Origin: Massilia sp. Leaf139
GTDB taxonomy: Bacteria > Pseudomonadota > Gammaproteobacteria > Burkholderiales > Burkholderiaceae_D
Reading direction: 5' to 3'
Length of the DNA stretch: 64,000 nt
Assembly (NCBI RefSeq): GCF_001424165.1
Contig: NZ_LMOJ01000027.1
Coordinates: 1 to 64,000 of the forward strand
Shown here: in pieces, positions 1 through 8,479 of the stretch
How the letters are laid out: each line of letters begins with the position of its first letter
Position numbering within the stretch: position 1 is the first letter of the stretch
Translations under genes and position numbers: made by a program
The notes under the pieces: model-generated
The model's input: only the letters and a program-made list of their open reading frames with translations
What the model was told of the DNA's origin: nothing
Database searches by the model: none

Positions 1-81
1 AAGCGCCGGCACAGCTTCAGCAATGACTTGTCGCCGGTCGAGTATGAAAAGCAGTATTTCAAGCGGCTCGCGAGTGTCTAG
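1..81 (+). CDS. IS3-family transposase OrfB, C-terminal end (partial)
   Basis: The window opens inside a reading frame that ends at the TAG at 79-81. The 26 visible residues include RRHSFSNDLSPVEYEK, which matches the C-terminal end of IS3-family OrfB transposases (DDE integrase type), where an R-x-H-x-x-L-x-x-x-S-P-x-x-[FY]-E pattern follows the catalytic core. The catalytic residues lie outside the window, so it cannot be said whether the element is intact. No convincing terminal inverted repeat was found in the bases after the stop. It marks the left edge as a mobile-element boundary, in line with the AT-rich, broken sequence that follows. Confidence 0.7.
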   Translation, partial: KRRHSFSNDLSPVEYEKQYFKRLASV

Positions 82-96
82 GAAACTCGTGGCGAT

Positions 97-234
97 TCAT
101 ATAGCAGTGTGATGAGCATCAGAAATACTTGCGTACGCTAATATGGCGCCCACATATAACAAAGTAAATACAACAAACACCATGAGGGCAATTCGCCTGT
201 AGTTGTTTAGAAGAATTTTATTCTTATCGGTCAT
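97..234 (-). CDS. Possible 45-residue small membrane protein
   Basis: An ATG at 234 opens a 45-codon frame ending in TGA at 97-99. It has a charged N-terminus (MTDKNKILLNNYRR) followed by one strongly hydrophobic stretch of about 20 residues (ALMVFVVFTLLYVGAILAYA), as in a single-pass membrane protein. No clear Shine-Dalgarno sequence precedes the ATG, and the surroundings are AT-rich and next to an insertion-sequence remnant, so chance cannot be excluded. It lies downstream of the other minus-strand membrane ORF (590-874). Not recognised as a known family. Confidence 0.3.
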   Translation of the reverse strand: MTDKNKILLNNYRRIALMVFVVFTLLYVGAILAYASISDAHHTAI

Positions 235-380
235 TGAAAATTCGGTCGCGGGCGATTAATTGCGTCGACAATTAAAGTATCAACTCTTCGAACTATATCG
301 CCGTTTTCGCATGCAAAGATACCTCCCTACTACCTTGCATTGTCCCTACCGATCCCTTCTAATTGAGAAAGCTGTCGACA

Positions 381-617
381 CTATGTTCCTCGATACGGAG
401 CGGGCTCAATAAAATTCTGTCTGCAATACTGCTCGATCTTTTGCCGCTGTATTTTTATCGCCGTCACATCGTTAACATCAAACCCAACATCACAGCGGCC
501 GCTCTTCCAGCACAAATACCGCAAGACAGTTTCGCCGACCTGCGCCCCACCCGCGTGAAAATATTGTTCAAAAGCGTTTGGATGCGTATTCAGGAACAAT
601 ACGTCCCGTTCGGCCAA
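381..617 (-). pseudogene. Possible frame-shifted continuation of the 590-874 ORF
   Basis: A TTG-initiated frame of 78 codons (begins LAERDVLFLNTHPNAFEQYF) overlaps the 3' end of the 590-874 gene in another frame. Residue composition looks protein-like (Asn, Phe, Tyr, His and Cys at ordinary positions). If one frame shift near 615-625 is allowed, the two frames join into one protein of about 164 residues: membrane anchor, then a soluble domain. No start-proximal ribosome binding site supports independent translation. The alternatives are that it is a separate overlapping gene or a chance frame. GC content is clearly lower than in the genes after 1.5 kb. Confidence 0.3.
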
Positions 618-874
618 AGAACGCGGTCGTCTAGATGCCTGAGCAGATAGATGAAAGCGCCGTTTTCATCCTTGACGATTTCATCCATCGCCCGCTGTTG
701 CCGCGCGGGCGTGACAGTCAGTTCATCGACCAAAAAGGCGATACGATCGGCCCGGTTGAGGTAGTGGAATTCGTTTTTGATCGACCAGATCCCTGCAACA
801 GCGCAGGCCAGGGCAGCAAGCAACCCGATGCCAAGGGCAATATGGTGCTTCCTGCCGAGTGGTCGAAAACTCAT
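590..874 (-). CDS. Hypothetical single-pass membrane protein (possibly truncated by frameshift)
   Basis: The start was set at the ATG at 874 because AGGAG lies 8 bases before it; the in-frame ATG at 883 overlaps that ribosome binding site. The 94-residue product begins MSFRPLGRKHHIALGIGLLA and has one membrane segment at about residues 12-30. A charged soluble part follows (LNRADRIAFLVDELTVTPAR). It ends abruptly in NGTYCS, just where another frame takes over, which suggests a frame shift (see 381-617). Family not recognised. Base composition is lower in GC than the rest of the window, fitting an accessory segment beside an insertion sequence. Confidence 0.45.
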   Translation of the reverse strand: MSFRPLGRKHHIALGIGLLAALACAVAGIWSIKNEFHYLNRADRIAFLVDELTVTPARQQRAMDEIVKDENGAFIYLLRHLDDRVLWPNGTYCS

Positions 875-883
875 GCTGCCCAT

Positions 884-1511
884 CTCCTATCCTTGTCTGG
901 TATATGCGCTAATGGTTCGCATCACTACGCACTCTGGCGATACGCATGTTCTTTTGCTCATGTTCGCATGAACGCTTCAACTGATCATCAAAATTGTTAG
1001 CAATGGCAACCGTAAAGTAGCCCCTGCGGTTGGAGCTACGTTGCTAACGCACCCGCTCCGCCTTGTCGCACATGGCGCTGTTCCACGACGCCATCCTGGC
1101 CGCCCCCCGCGCGGAGCCGCTAACGTCCACGTTCAGAGCGATTCCTGATCCCGTTGATGAATGCCTCCTGCGATGCGACAGCCGGCACCTGCCTCGTCGC
1201 AGCCCAGATGCACTCGTCCTGCAGCGCTTTGAGTTCTAGCTAGCATTTTCGCGGACGAATTCGCGCGCGATCCGGATATTTCGCCGATGCTGGCGGATGA
1301 GGGGGCGCCGCATGAGGCCCTAAGGAAGCTGGGCGGCGCCTATGCGTCCGGCCGGGCTTGATCGAGCGCTTGCCCGCTTACACATTGAAACTTTACTTAC
1401 AGCGAGAACGATCCTTATTTCAACTTTGGATGCCACACTGTGCCCGTACGTACAGAGCGAACTGAGCCATTGCCTTACGCTGGCTCCATTGTTTGAACAA
1501 GGAGTGATCGA
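884..1511. other. Intergenic stretch with gene remnants, no intact gene seen
   Basis: No complete gene with a credible start is visible in these 628 bases. Short open stretches look like decayed coding sequence: plus strand about 1051-1239 (includes ALSHMALFHDAILAAPRAEP) and plus strand about 1247-1363 (ends EALRKLGGAYASGRA before TGA). Neither could be assigned to a family. The segment marks the passage from AT-richer accessory DNA to the GC-rich backbone and contains the inverted repeat at 996-1048. Confidence 0.4.
996..1048. repeat. Inverted repeat with a partial second copy at 1946-1962
   Basis: GTTAGCAA (996-1003) pairs with TTGCTAAC (1041-1048), and inside it GCAACCG (1006-1012) pairs with CGGTTG (1027-1032), giving a two-step stem. 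The left arm recurs almost unchanged at 1946-1962 (GTTAGCAATCGCAACCG), just after the stop of the 1512-1934 gene, so the two copies bracket that gene. No T-tract follows, so this is not a standard terminator. A small palindromic repeat is the simplest reading. Confidence 0.45.
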
Positions 1512-1934
1512 ATGAAAAATGCAACCCAATACATCAAGCACATTGCCGCCTTGCTGACCCTGGCGGCCGCGTCCACCTCGGCCTTTGCCCAGAGCGCCGA
1601 TTATCGCCGTGGTTACGACGACGGCTATGCCGCCGCCCAGCGTGATGCGCGCGAGGATCGAGGCGGCGGGGATCGCGGCCGCGACCGTTCCTACCTGCAG
1701 ATTCTGGAAGCGACGTATTACGCGCCGGACGGCTCGTGCAATGCACGCCGGGGCGTGCGCGCTGAAGTCGAGGAGAACCGCGGAGTGGTCGCCGCCAGCG
1801 ACAAGCTGTGCGGCGACCCCGATGTCGGGGCGCGCAAGACCCTGCGCATCGTCTACCGCTGCGGCGACGACGCGCCCCAGCGGCTCGTCGTGCGCCAATA
1901 CGAAAAGGCGCGCCTGAGCTGCCGCCGCGGCTGA
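1512..1934 (+). CDS. Secreted four-cysteine hypothetical protein
   Basis: The ATG at 1512 follows AAGGAG at good spacing. The 140-residue product has a Sec signal peptide (MKNATQYIKHIAALLTLAAA, probable cleavage after AFA near residue 26). Next comes a charged DYRRGYDDGYAAAQRDARED segment rich in Asp, Arg and Gly. A C-terminal domain of about 80 residues has four cysteines (GSCNA, KLCGD, YRCGD, LSCRR), suggesting two disulfides in the periplasm or outside. No enzyme motif is visible. Function unknown. It is monocistronic by spacing and followed by a partial copy of the 996-1048 repeat. Confidence 0.75.
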   Translation: MKNATQYIKHIAALLTLAAASTSAFAQSADYRRGYDDGYAAAQRDAREDRGGGDRGRDRSYLQILEATYYAPDGSCNARRGVRAEVEENRGVVAASDKLCGDPDVGARKTLRIVYRCGDDAPQRLVVRQYEKARLSCRRG

Positions 1935-2026
1935 CGCCCTGAATTGTTAGCAATCGCAACCGGAAAGGCGGGCGCCGCGGCGGGCGGGTATGCTGGGAGC
2001 GCGTCCATTTTCCTTTGTTGTGACCC

Positions 2027-2881
2027 ATGCCGCTCCCGTTCCATGTCCGTGCCACGCCTGTCCTTGCCGCCGCCCTGCTCGTCGCGGGCGGGGCACAGGC
2101 ACAAAACGACAGCCGCCTCGTTGCCCTGATCAATGCCTACCGCGCAGCGCCGCAGGACTGCGGCGGCGCCCGTCCCGCGCCTGCGCTGAACACCAATGCC
2201 GCGCTGGGACGGGTGCGCATCGGCGCCGGCGCCTTTCCCGAGTCCGCACTCGAACGCGTCGGCTACCACGCGGCCCAGGTCGAGATCATTTATACGCGCG
2301 GCGCGCCGGATGCGGCGGGCGTGCTGGAGGCGATCCGCCAACCCTACTGCCGCGTGCTGGCGAACCCCGCGTGGCGCGACGTCGGCGCCAGCCGCCAGGG
2401 CGATGAATGGACGATCGTGCTGGCGCGGCCGCTGCTGCCGATTACCCTGCCCGACCAGGCCGTGGTCGGGCGCGAGATTCTGGCCTTCGCGAACGCCGCC
2501 CGCGCCGTGCCGCGCCGCTGCGGCGAGCGCGCGTTCGGCGCCGCGCCGCCGCTGGCCTGGGACGATTCTCTCGGCGCGGCGGCGCTGGCGCACAGCCAGG
2601 ACATGGCAAAGCGCCGACACATGGCGCACCAGGGATCGGACGGCAGCGAAGTGGGCAACCGCGCCGCGCGCGCCGGCTACGGCTGGCGCCTGGTCGGCGA
2701 GAACATCGCAGCCGGCCAGACCTCGGCGCGCGAGGCGGTCGACGGCTGGATCGACAGTCCAGGCCACTGCGCCAACCTGATGAACCCGACTTTTACGGAG
2801 ATGGGCGCCGGCTATGCGATCAGCCGCGCGCGCATGCCGGGCTTCGTGTACTGGACGCAGGTGTTCGGGTCGCGGCGCTGA
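2027..2881 (+). CDS. Secreted CAP (SCP/PR1) domain protein with a degenerate first repeat
   Basis: The 284-residue product has a signal peptide (ALLVAGGAQA, cleavage near residue 25). The C-terminal half, about 155-282, is a CAP domain: FANAARAVPRRCG, AHSQDMAKRRHMAHQGSDG, GENIAAG and WIDSPGHCANLMNP match the conserved helix, His, GEN and HCxNxM blocks. Residues about 28-150 also begin LVALINAYRAAPQDCGG, the same opening pattern, but lack the His and GEN motifs, so they look like a decayed duplicate of the domain. CAP proteins are extracytoplasmic; a bacterial substrate is not known. The stop lies 5 bases from the stop of the convergent hydrolase. Confidence 0.85.
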   Translation: MPLPFHVRATPVLAAALLVAGGAQAQNDSRLVALINAYRAAPQDCGGARPAPALNTNAALGRVRIGAGAFPESALERVGYHAAQVEIIYTRGAPDAAGVLEAIRQPYCRVLANPAWRDVGASRQGDEWTIVLARPLLPITLPDQAVVGREILAFANAARAVPRRCGERAFGAAPPLAWDDSLGAAALAHSQDMAKRRHMAHQGSDGSEVGNRAARAGYGWRLVGENIAAGQTSAREAVDGWIDSPGHCANLMNPTFTEMGAGYAISRARMPGFVYWTQVFGSRR

Positions 2882-2886
2882 GTCAG

Positions 2887-3819
2887 TCAACGCGTGGACG
2901 GCGCAGCCGTCGACCCAACCTGGCGGCTGGCCCAGCTGCCGATCAGCTGTAAAACCTGCGGCGAGATCGTTTCGTCGAGCGTCGTTACTTCCGCCATCTC
3001 TCCCGTCTGCGCGGTCTGGAAGAAGTGGTTCAAGCCCAGCAGGCGCTCTACCTGCGCGCGCGGGTTGCCGGCCAGGGCCTGCCGCAGCGCCGGAATGTTC
3101 TCGCTTGCCGTCACGACCCGATCCATTTCTCCGACCAGCGCCAGCACCGGACATTGCACCTGGCGCAGGGCCGCTTGCGGGTCGAGCGTCAGCAGCGTGC
3201 GCATCCAGGGGCTCGACTCTTGCGGGCCGCGCGCCTGCAGCAGCGCGCGCATCGGGACGCCGTTGCCCGCCATGAGCACGAGGAAGGCGATGCTCGGATC
3301 CTTGCCCGCCACCAGGGTGCCAATCAGGGCGCCTTCGCTGTGCCCGACCAGGCCGATGCGGCCGGCGTCGATCTCCTGGCGGCTGCGCAGGAAGGAGACG
3401 GCGGTGCGGATGTCGTCGGCGAAGTCGAGGGTGGTCGCGTTGTTGAAATTGCCGCTCGACTGGCCGAGGCCGCGCTTGTCGCTGCGCAGGACGGCGAAGC
3501 CGCGCCGGGTCAGGTCGTCGGCCAGCACGCGATAGGGCTGGTGCCCGAACAGCGCGCCGTCGCGGTCGACCTCGCCCGAGCCGGGAATCAGCACGATGGC
3601 CGGATGCGGGCCGGGCGTCGTCGGAACGGTCAGGGTGCCGGCCAGGCGCGCGCTGGCGTTGGCGAAGGCGACTTCATGGACGCGGTAGGGAAATGGCGCG
3701 CTGGGGGTTTGCGGCCGCTGCGGCGGCGCGGCGGGCCGCGTCCAGGCGAACAGAAAGATGGCGCCAAGGAGGAGCAGGCACACCAGGCTGGCAAGCAGGC
3801 GATGTCGGCGCGGGATCAT
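2887..3819 (-). CDS. Membrane-anchored alpha/beta hydrolase
   Basis: 310 residues with an N-terminal membrane segment (about residues 8-26, ending FLFAW), so the enzyme domain probably faces the periplasm. Alpha/beta hydrolase hallmarks: oxyanion region LIPGSGEVDRDG (about 77-88), nucleophile elbow GHSEG with Ser161, acid Asp233 (GEMDRVV) and His265 (LGLNHFFQ). The SDKRGLGQSSG block is typical of the dienelactone hydrolase/acyl-peptidase-like group with broad esterase annotation. The substrate cannot be told from sequence. Convergent with the CAP gene. Confidence 0.85.
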   Translation of the reverse strand: MIPRRHRLLASLVCLLLLGAIFLFAWTRPAAPPQRPQTPSAPFPYRVHEVAFANASARLAGTLTVPTTPGPHPAIVLIPGSGEVDRDGALFGHQPYRVLADDLTRRGFAVLRSDKRGLGQSSGNFNNATTLDFADDIRTAVSFLRSRQEIDAGRIGLVGHSEGALIGTLVAGKDPSIAFLVLMAGNGVPMRALLQARGPQESSPWMRTLLTLDPQAALRQVQCPVLALVGEMDRVVTASENIPALRQALAGNPRAQVERLLGLNHFFQTAQTGEMAEVTTLDETISPQVLQLIGSWASRQVGSTAAPSTR

Positions 3820-3953
3820 GCTGGGCGGGTAGCGATGAAAACGCCAAGGGTAGCACCCGCGCCCCGCCCGAAAAGGCGCACATTGTAATGAATGTATGTC
3901 CTTACAACGCGGATTGAAAAACCGGCGCCGCGGCGCCGGTCAGACCCTGCGTC

Positions 3954-6014
3954 TTACCAGAAGATCACGCGCTCTTCCGGCTTCAGGTACATCTTGTCGC
4001 CCGGCTTGACGTCGTACACCTCGTAGAAGCCCGGGTGGTTGCGCATGCTGCCGTTGACGCGGAATTCCGACGGCGAGTGCGGATCGGATTTCACCTGCGA
4101 GATCAGGGCCGCGTCGCGCGCCTTGCCGCGCCGCGCCTGGGCCAGGCCCATGAACAGGCGCTGCTCGGCGGTGAAGCCGTCGATCACCGGCGCCGGCTTG
4201 CCGTTCAACGAAATTTTATAGGCGCGGGTGGCCATGATGGCGCCGGCGTTGTCGGCGATGTTCTCGCCCAGCGTCAGCTCGCCGTTCACGTTATAACCGG
4301 GCAGCGGGCTGTAGGCGCCGTACTGGGCCACCAGCACCTTGCCGCGCGCGGCGAATTTTTCCGCGTCTTCCTTCGTCCACCAGTTGCGCAGGTTGCCGTC
4401 GCCGTCGAATTGCGAACCCTTGTCGTCGAACGCATGACTGATCTCGTGGCCGATCGAGATGCCGACCGCGCCATAGTTCACCGCCGGTTCGGCGTTGGCG
4501 TCGTACAGCGGGTACTGCAGGCGCGCGGCCGGGAACACGACTTCGTTCAGGGTCGGGCTGTAATAGGCGTTGACGGTCTGCGGCGACATGCTCCAGGCGG
4601 CGCGGTCGACCGGTTTGCCCAGCTTGTCGATGCCGTACTGGTGGCCGAACTCGCGTGCGCGCAGCACGTTGCCGACCAGGTCATTGCGGGCGATTTTGAG
4701 CGACGAGTAATCGCGCCACTTGTCCGGATAGCCGATCTTCGCGTTCATCTTCGACAGCTTCAATTGCGCTTGCTTCTTGGTCTCCTCGCTCATCCAGTCG
4801 AGGGTCTGGATGCCTTCGCGGAAGGCGATCACGAAGTTCTTCACCATCGCTTCGACCTGCTGCTTGCGCTCGGCCGGGAAGTGGCGCTCGACATAGACCT
4901 TGCCGACGATTTCGGAGAGGTCGCGGTTGACCTGCGCGATCGCCAGCTTCTCGATCGCGCGGTTTTCCTTGGTGCCCGACAGGACGGCGCCGCGGAAGGC
5001 GAAGCTCTCGTCCACGAAGGGCTGCGACAGGTAAGGCGCGTAGCTGCTCAGCAGGCGGAAGGCGAAATAGGAACGCCAGGTCTCGACCGGGGTGGCGGCG
5101 ATGATCTTGTCCAGGCTGGCCAGGTAGCTCGGCTGACTGACGATGAGCGAGTCGACCTTGCCCTGGATGCCCGTGCCCTTGGCCCAGGTGGCCCAGTCGA
5201 AGCCCGGCATCAGGTCTTTCAGCTGCGCGAAGCTCATCTTGTTGTAGCGCTTGACCGGATCGCGGTTCTCGACCGCGCTCCACTGCACGCGCGCCAGTTC
5301 GGTTTCCAGGGCCACGATCTGCGCGGCTTCGGCGGCGGCATCCTTGTGGCCGGCCAGGGTCAGCATCTTCTCGATGTGCGCCTGGTACTGGGTGCGGATG
5401 TCCTTCAGGCGCGCGTCGTCGAGCAGGAAGTAGTCGCGGTTAGGCAGGCCCAGGCCCGACTGGCCGACCGACACCACCAGGCGGGTCGAATCGCGGTTGT
5501 CCTGGCCCACGTACATGTCGAGCGGGGCGCCGGCGCCGATGCGCGAGAAGTGCGCGGACAGGGCGGCGACGCCGCGCTTGTCCTTCAGCGCCTGGACGCG
5601 CGCCAGTTCGGTTTTCAGGGGCGCCAGGCCGAGCGTGTTGCGGCGCGCCTGGTCGACGTAGGAGCCGTAGTAGTCGCCCATCTTCTGGTTGGCGGAACCG
5701 GCCTTCGCGTTCTTGTCGGCGGCGGCGCTCTCGATGATGGTGCGCACCTGGCCTTCGACGCGGTCGGCGGCGTCGTTGAAGGCGCCCCAGCTCGAACGGT
5801 CGGACGGGATCTCGACGTCCTTGAGCCACTTGCCCTGGCTATAGCGGAAGAAGTCGTCCTGCGCACGCACGCTCGGATCGATCGCCTTGACGTCGACGCC
5901 CGAGACGGCGGCGGCCACGGTCACCGATGCCTTCGGATGGTCGTCCGAGGCGCCGGCCTGGGAGGCGACGGCGAACAGCCCCGCGATCAGGGTGCTGCAC
6001 AGGGTACGCTTCAT
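3954..6014 (-). CDS. M13 (neprilysin/PepO-like) zinc metallopeptidase
   Basis: The ATG at 6014 is preferred over an upstream in-frame TTG at 6044 because GGAGAA sits just before it and a normal signal peptide then follows (MKRTLCSTLIAGLFAVASQA). The 686-residue product has the M13 zinc site HEISH (523-527) with the third ligand in GENIADNAG (Glu584, with Asp588). Family blocks NAYYSPTLNEVVFPAA and the basic C-terminal block FRVNGSMRNHPGFYEVYDV are present, so the enzyme looks intact. M13 enzymes cleave short peptides; here it would act in the periplasm or outside. A promoter lies at 6048-6076. Confidence 0.95.
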   Translation of the reverse strand: MKRTLCSTLIAGLFAVASQAGASDDHPKASVTVAAAVSGVDVKAIDPSVRAQDDFFRYSQGKWLKDVEIPSDRSSWGAFNDAADRVEGQVRTIIESAAADKNAKAGSANQKMGDYYGSYVDQARRNTLGLAPLKTELARVQALKDKRGVAALSAHFSRIGAGAPLDMYVGQDNRDSTRLVVSVGQSGLGLPNRDYFLLDDARLKDIRTQYQAHIEKMLTLAGHKDAAAEAAQIVALETELARVQWSAVENRDPVKRYNKMSFAQLKDLMPGFDWATWAKGTGIQGKVDSLIVSQPSYLASLDKIIAATPVETWRSYFAFRLLSSYAPYLSQPFVDESFAFRGAVLSGTKENRAIEKLAIAQVNRDLSEIVGKVYVERHFPAERKQQVEAMVKNFVIAFREGIQTLDWMSEETKKQAQLKLSKMNAKIGYPDKWRDYSSLKIARNDLVGNVLRAREFGHQYGIDKLGKPVDRAAWSMSPQTVNAYYSPTLNEVVFPAARLQYPLYDANAEPAVNYGAVGISIGHEISHAFDDKGSQFDGDGNLRNWWTKEDAEKFAARGKVLVAQYGAYSPLPGYNVNGELTLGENIADNAGAIMATRAYKISLNGKPAPVIDGFTAEQRLFMGLAQARRGKARDAALISQVKSDPHSPSEFRVNGSMRNHPGFYEVYDVKPGDKMYLKPEERVIFW

Positions 6015-6047
6015 GTTTTCTCCGTATTTCAATGTTGTAATCAAACG

Positions 6048-6076
6048 ATCCTAAAGGAAAAGGCGGGCACTGCCAA
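6048..6076 (-). promoter_or_regulatory. Sigma-70-type promoter for the M13 peptidase
   Basis: On the minus strand TTGGCA (6076-6071) is followed after 17 bases by TAGGAT (6053-6048), 34 bases upstream of the chosen ATG. Spacing is ideal and both boxes are close to consensus. Not tested against chance occurrence. Confidence 0.5.
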
Positions 6077-6119
6077 GGGATGGGCCGGGCAATCGCATAT
6101 GCATGGGGTTTTGGCACAA

Positions 6120-6137
6120 CGCCTGTCAGTACAGGCG
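6120..6137. promoter_or_regulatory. Perfect inverted repeat between divergent genes
   Basis: CGCCTGT (6120-6126) and ACAGGCG (6131-6137) form 7-base arms around CAGT. The site lies between the divergent M13 peptidase and the AraC/GyrI regulator, upstream of both, so it could be an operator. No T-tract follows. Confidence 0.3.
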
Positions 6138-6291
6138 CTATCGAAAGCCCGGTCGGTGTATTGACGGCTTTTTCGCCATCGGCCGCGACTTCAGCCATAA
6201 TGGCGGCACCTGCGCCCTGGATGCCATCGATGCCGCATTTCCGCCCTTCCGCTTCGCTCACCCGCTCCCCCTCCTTGGCCGGAGCGCGCGC

Positions 6292-7194
6292 ATGAAGCCG
6301 ACCTCCCGCGTGTCGCGCCTGTACGAGGTCATGGACTTGATGCTCGACTCGGTCGGCGATCCGCTGGCGCTGAAGAACCTGGCCGCCTCGGCGAGTTATT
6401 CGTCCTTCCACTTCGACCGCATCTTCCGCGAGCTGACCGGCTTTTCCGCCGTGGAATACCAGAGAAAGCGGCGCCTGCGCCGCGCCGCCCACCTGCTGCG
6501 CCACGAGCCGGACGTGTCGATCCTGCGCATCGCCCAGGATTGCGGTTTTCCCTCGAACGCAGCCTTCGCCAAAGCCTTCAAGCAGCAGTTCGCCATGTCG
6601 GCCAAGGCCTGGCGCGAAGGCGGCTGGCGCGCCTACATGGATCAGCAGGTCGGGCGAGAAAGCGACGTCAGTTATTTCGTCGCCGAGCCGGACAACCTGG
6701 ACGTCATTCTCGCCCCCTACTGCCCGCCCGAGCCGGGCAGCGTGGCCGCGCGCATCCGCGTGCAGGCGCTGCCGGCCATCAAGCTGCGCTACCAGCGCTT
6801 CTTCGGCCAGTCCGGCGCCGCCCTCTCGATCGCCTGCAACGATTTCATTTGCGAGCGCGAACGGCGCGGCGATGCCCCGCCCGGCACGCCCTGGTACGGC
6901 GTGTTCGACGAAGACCCGGGTTTTACGGGCGAACGCGAATACTGCTACGACTTCGGCTTCGAAGGATTGGTGCGGCCGGATCCAAGCCTGGGCATGCGCC
7001 TGCTCCCGGCCGGCAGCTATGCCTGCCTGGATTTTTGCGGCGAGTGGCCGCGCTTTCGCTCGATGTACGAGGATTGGCTCGACCGCCAGACGGTCTGGCG
7101 CCTGGACAGCACGCGCCCGCACATCCAGATGGTCGAGCGCGCGCCGGAAGGCGGATGGCGCGGCTGGCTGGCCCTGCCCGTCAAGAAGCGCTGA
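6292..7194 (+). CDS. AraC-family regulator with GyrI-like ligand domain
   Basis: The start at 6292 has GGAG 10 bases upstream; the longer frame upstream has no such signal. 300 residues: an AraC/XylS double helix-turn-helix at about 8-112 (LAASASYSSFHFDRIFRELTGFSAVEYQRKRRL, then ILRIAQDCGFPSNAAFAKAFKQQFAMS), then a GyrI-like/effector-binding domain at about 140-298 (IKLRYQRFFGQ, WYGVFDEDPGF, LPAGSYACLDFCG). This SoxS/Rob-like order, DNA-binding first, is typical of small-molecule-sensing regulators. The 3' end overlaps the convergent permease gene by 14 bases. Target genes are unknown; the divergent M13 gene and the chitin locus are candidates. Confidence 0.85.
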   Translation: MKPTSRVSRLYEVMDLMLDSVGDPLALKNLAASASYSSFHFDRIFRELTGFSAVEYQRKRRLRRAAHLLRHEPDVSILRIAQDCGFPSNAAFAKAFKQQFAMSAKAWREGGWRAYMDQQVGRESDVSYFVAEPDNLDVILAPYCPPEPGSVAARIRVQALPAIKLRYQRFFGQSGAALSIACNDFICERERRGDAPPGTPWYGVFDEDPGFTGEREYCYDFGFEGLVRPDPSLGMRLLPAGSYACLDFCGEWPRFRSMYEDWLDRQTVWRLDSTRPHIQMVERAPEGGWRGWLALPVKKR

Positions 7195-8479
7195 CGGCTT
7201 TCTCGGCGCTTTCCAGCCGCACGAAACAGCTCAGCACCAGCACCGGCAGCGCGCAGGCCAGCACCCACAGGAAGAAGGAGCGATAACCCAGCGCCTGCTG
7301 GATGTCGCCGCTGACCACCTTGAACAGCACGAAGCCGAGCTGCATGAAGCCGGTGCCGAGCGCATAGTGGGCGGTCTGGTACTTGCCGCTGGCGACCACC
7401 TGCATGATGAACAGGATCACGCCGACGAAGCCGAAGCCGTAGCCGAACATCTCGGCGCCCAGCGCCACCGCGACGACCGTGAGCGACTCGGGCTGGGCCG
7501 CGCTCAGGTAATAGAACACCAGGTTCGGCAGGTTCATCGCCAGGATCAGCAGCGGCATCGCGCGCTTCAAGCCGATCCAGGCCGTGAAATAGCCGCCAAC
7601 GATCGAGCCGGCCAGGAAGGCCACCGTGCCGGCGGTGCCGTAGACGGCGCCGACTTCCGCGGTGGTCAGACCGAGGCCGCCCACAGTCCGTGCGTCGCGC
7701 AGGAACAGCGGGCCGATGGTCTGGATCTGCCCTTCAGCGGCGCGGAACAGGATGATGAACAGGATCGCCAGCCAGATGCCGTCCTTCGCGAAGAAGGCCT
7801 TGACGACGTTGACCAGGGTGGCGGCGATGGCGCGCGCCGACGTCGCCTCGGGCGGCACGTTGAGGGCGCCCGGCAGCGCCCAGGCGTGGTACAGGCCGAG
7901 CGCGGCCAGACCGGCGCCGAGCAGGCCGAACACGGCCGTCCAGGCGCCGGCCGTGCCGATGCGTGTTTCGAGGTAGCCGGCCAGGATCACCAGCCCGCCC
8001 AGCGACAGGAACTTGGCGCCGTTGAAAAAGGCGCCCTGCCAGCCGGCATAGGCCGCCTGCTGGCGCGCCGACAGGCTGGCAATGTACAAGCCGTCGGCCG
8101 CGATGTCGTGCGTGGCCGAGGCCACCGACACCAGCGCCAGCAGCGCGATCGCTACGCCGAACCAGGCCGGCAGCTGCAAGGCCAGGGCGACTGCCGCCAG
8201 AGACAAGCCGCCGGCGAGCTGGAACAGTACCACCAGGCGCTTCTTGCTGCGCGCCAGTTCGAGGAAGGGACTCCACAGCGCCTTGAACACCCAGGCCAGG
8301 CCGAGCACCCCCGTCCAGCGTGCAATCTGCTCGTTCGGCACGCCCAGGCTCTTGAACATCAATCCGGCCACCAATGCCACCGCATAGAAAGGCAAGCCCT
8401 GCGCCAGGTACAGGGTCGGCACCCAGGCCAGCGGGTGGCGCACGGGGGCGGCCGGCGTGGCGATGGCGGCATCAGGCAT
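7181..8479 (-). CDS. AmpG-like MFS permease of the chitooligosaccharide locus
   Basis: About 12 membrane segments over 432 residues. The N-terminal WVPTLYLAQGLPFYAV and SATHDIAADG blocks resemble AmpG-type muropeptide/sugar permeases. The ATG at 8479 is chosen over one at 8488 because AAGGA is 8 bases upstream; it overlaps the stop of the GH20 gene (ATGCCTGA), implying translational coupling. In proteobacterial N-acetylglucosamine pathways an AmpG-like MFS protein beside hexosaminidase genes carries GlcNAc or chitobiose across the inner membrane. That role is inferred from family and context; a muropeptide substrate remains possible. Confidence 0.85.
   Translation of the reverse strand: MPDAAIATPAAPVRHPLAWVPTLYLAQGLPFYAVALVAGLMFKSLGVPNEQIARWTGVLGLAWVFKALWSPFLELARSKKRLVVLFQLAGGLSLAAVALALQLPAWFGVAIALLALVSVASATHDIAADGLYIASLSARQQAAYAGWQGAFFNGAKFLSLGGLVILAGYLETRIGTAGAWTAVFGLLGAGLAALGLYHAWALPGALNVPPEATSARAIAATLVNVVKAFFAKDGIWLAILFIILFRAAEGQIQTIGPLFLRDARTVGGLGLTTAEVGAVYGTAGTVAFLAGSIVGGYFTAWIGLKRAMPLLILAMNLPNLVFYYLSAAQPESLTVVAVALGAEMFGYGFGFVGVILFIMQVVASGKYQTAHYALGTGFMQLGFVLFKVVSGDIQQALGYRSFFLWVLACALPVLVLSCFVRLESAEKAVSAS

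Noticed and set aside
4035..6164. 709-codon plus-strand frame opposite the M13 peptidase
   Set aside because: Antisense of a clear metallopeptidase gene with a promoter and signal peptide on the minus strand.
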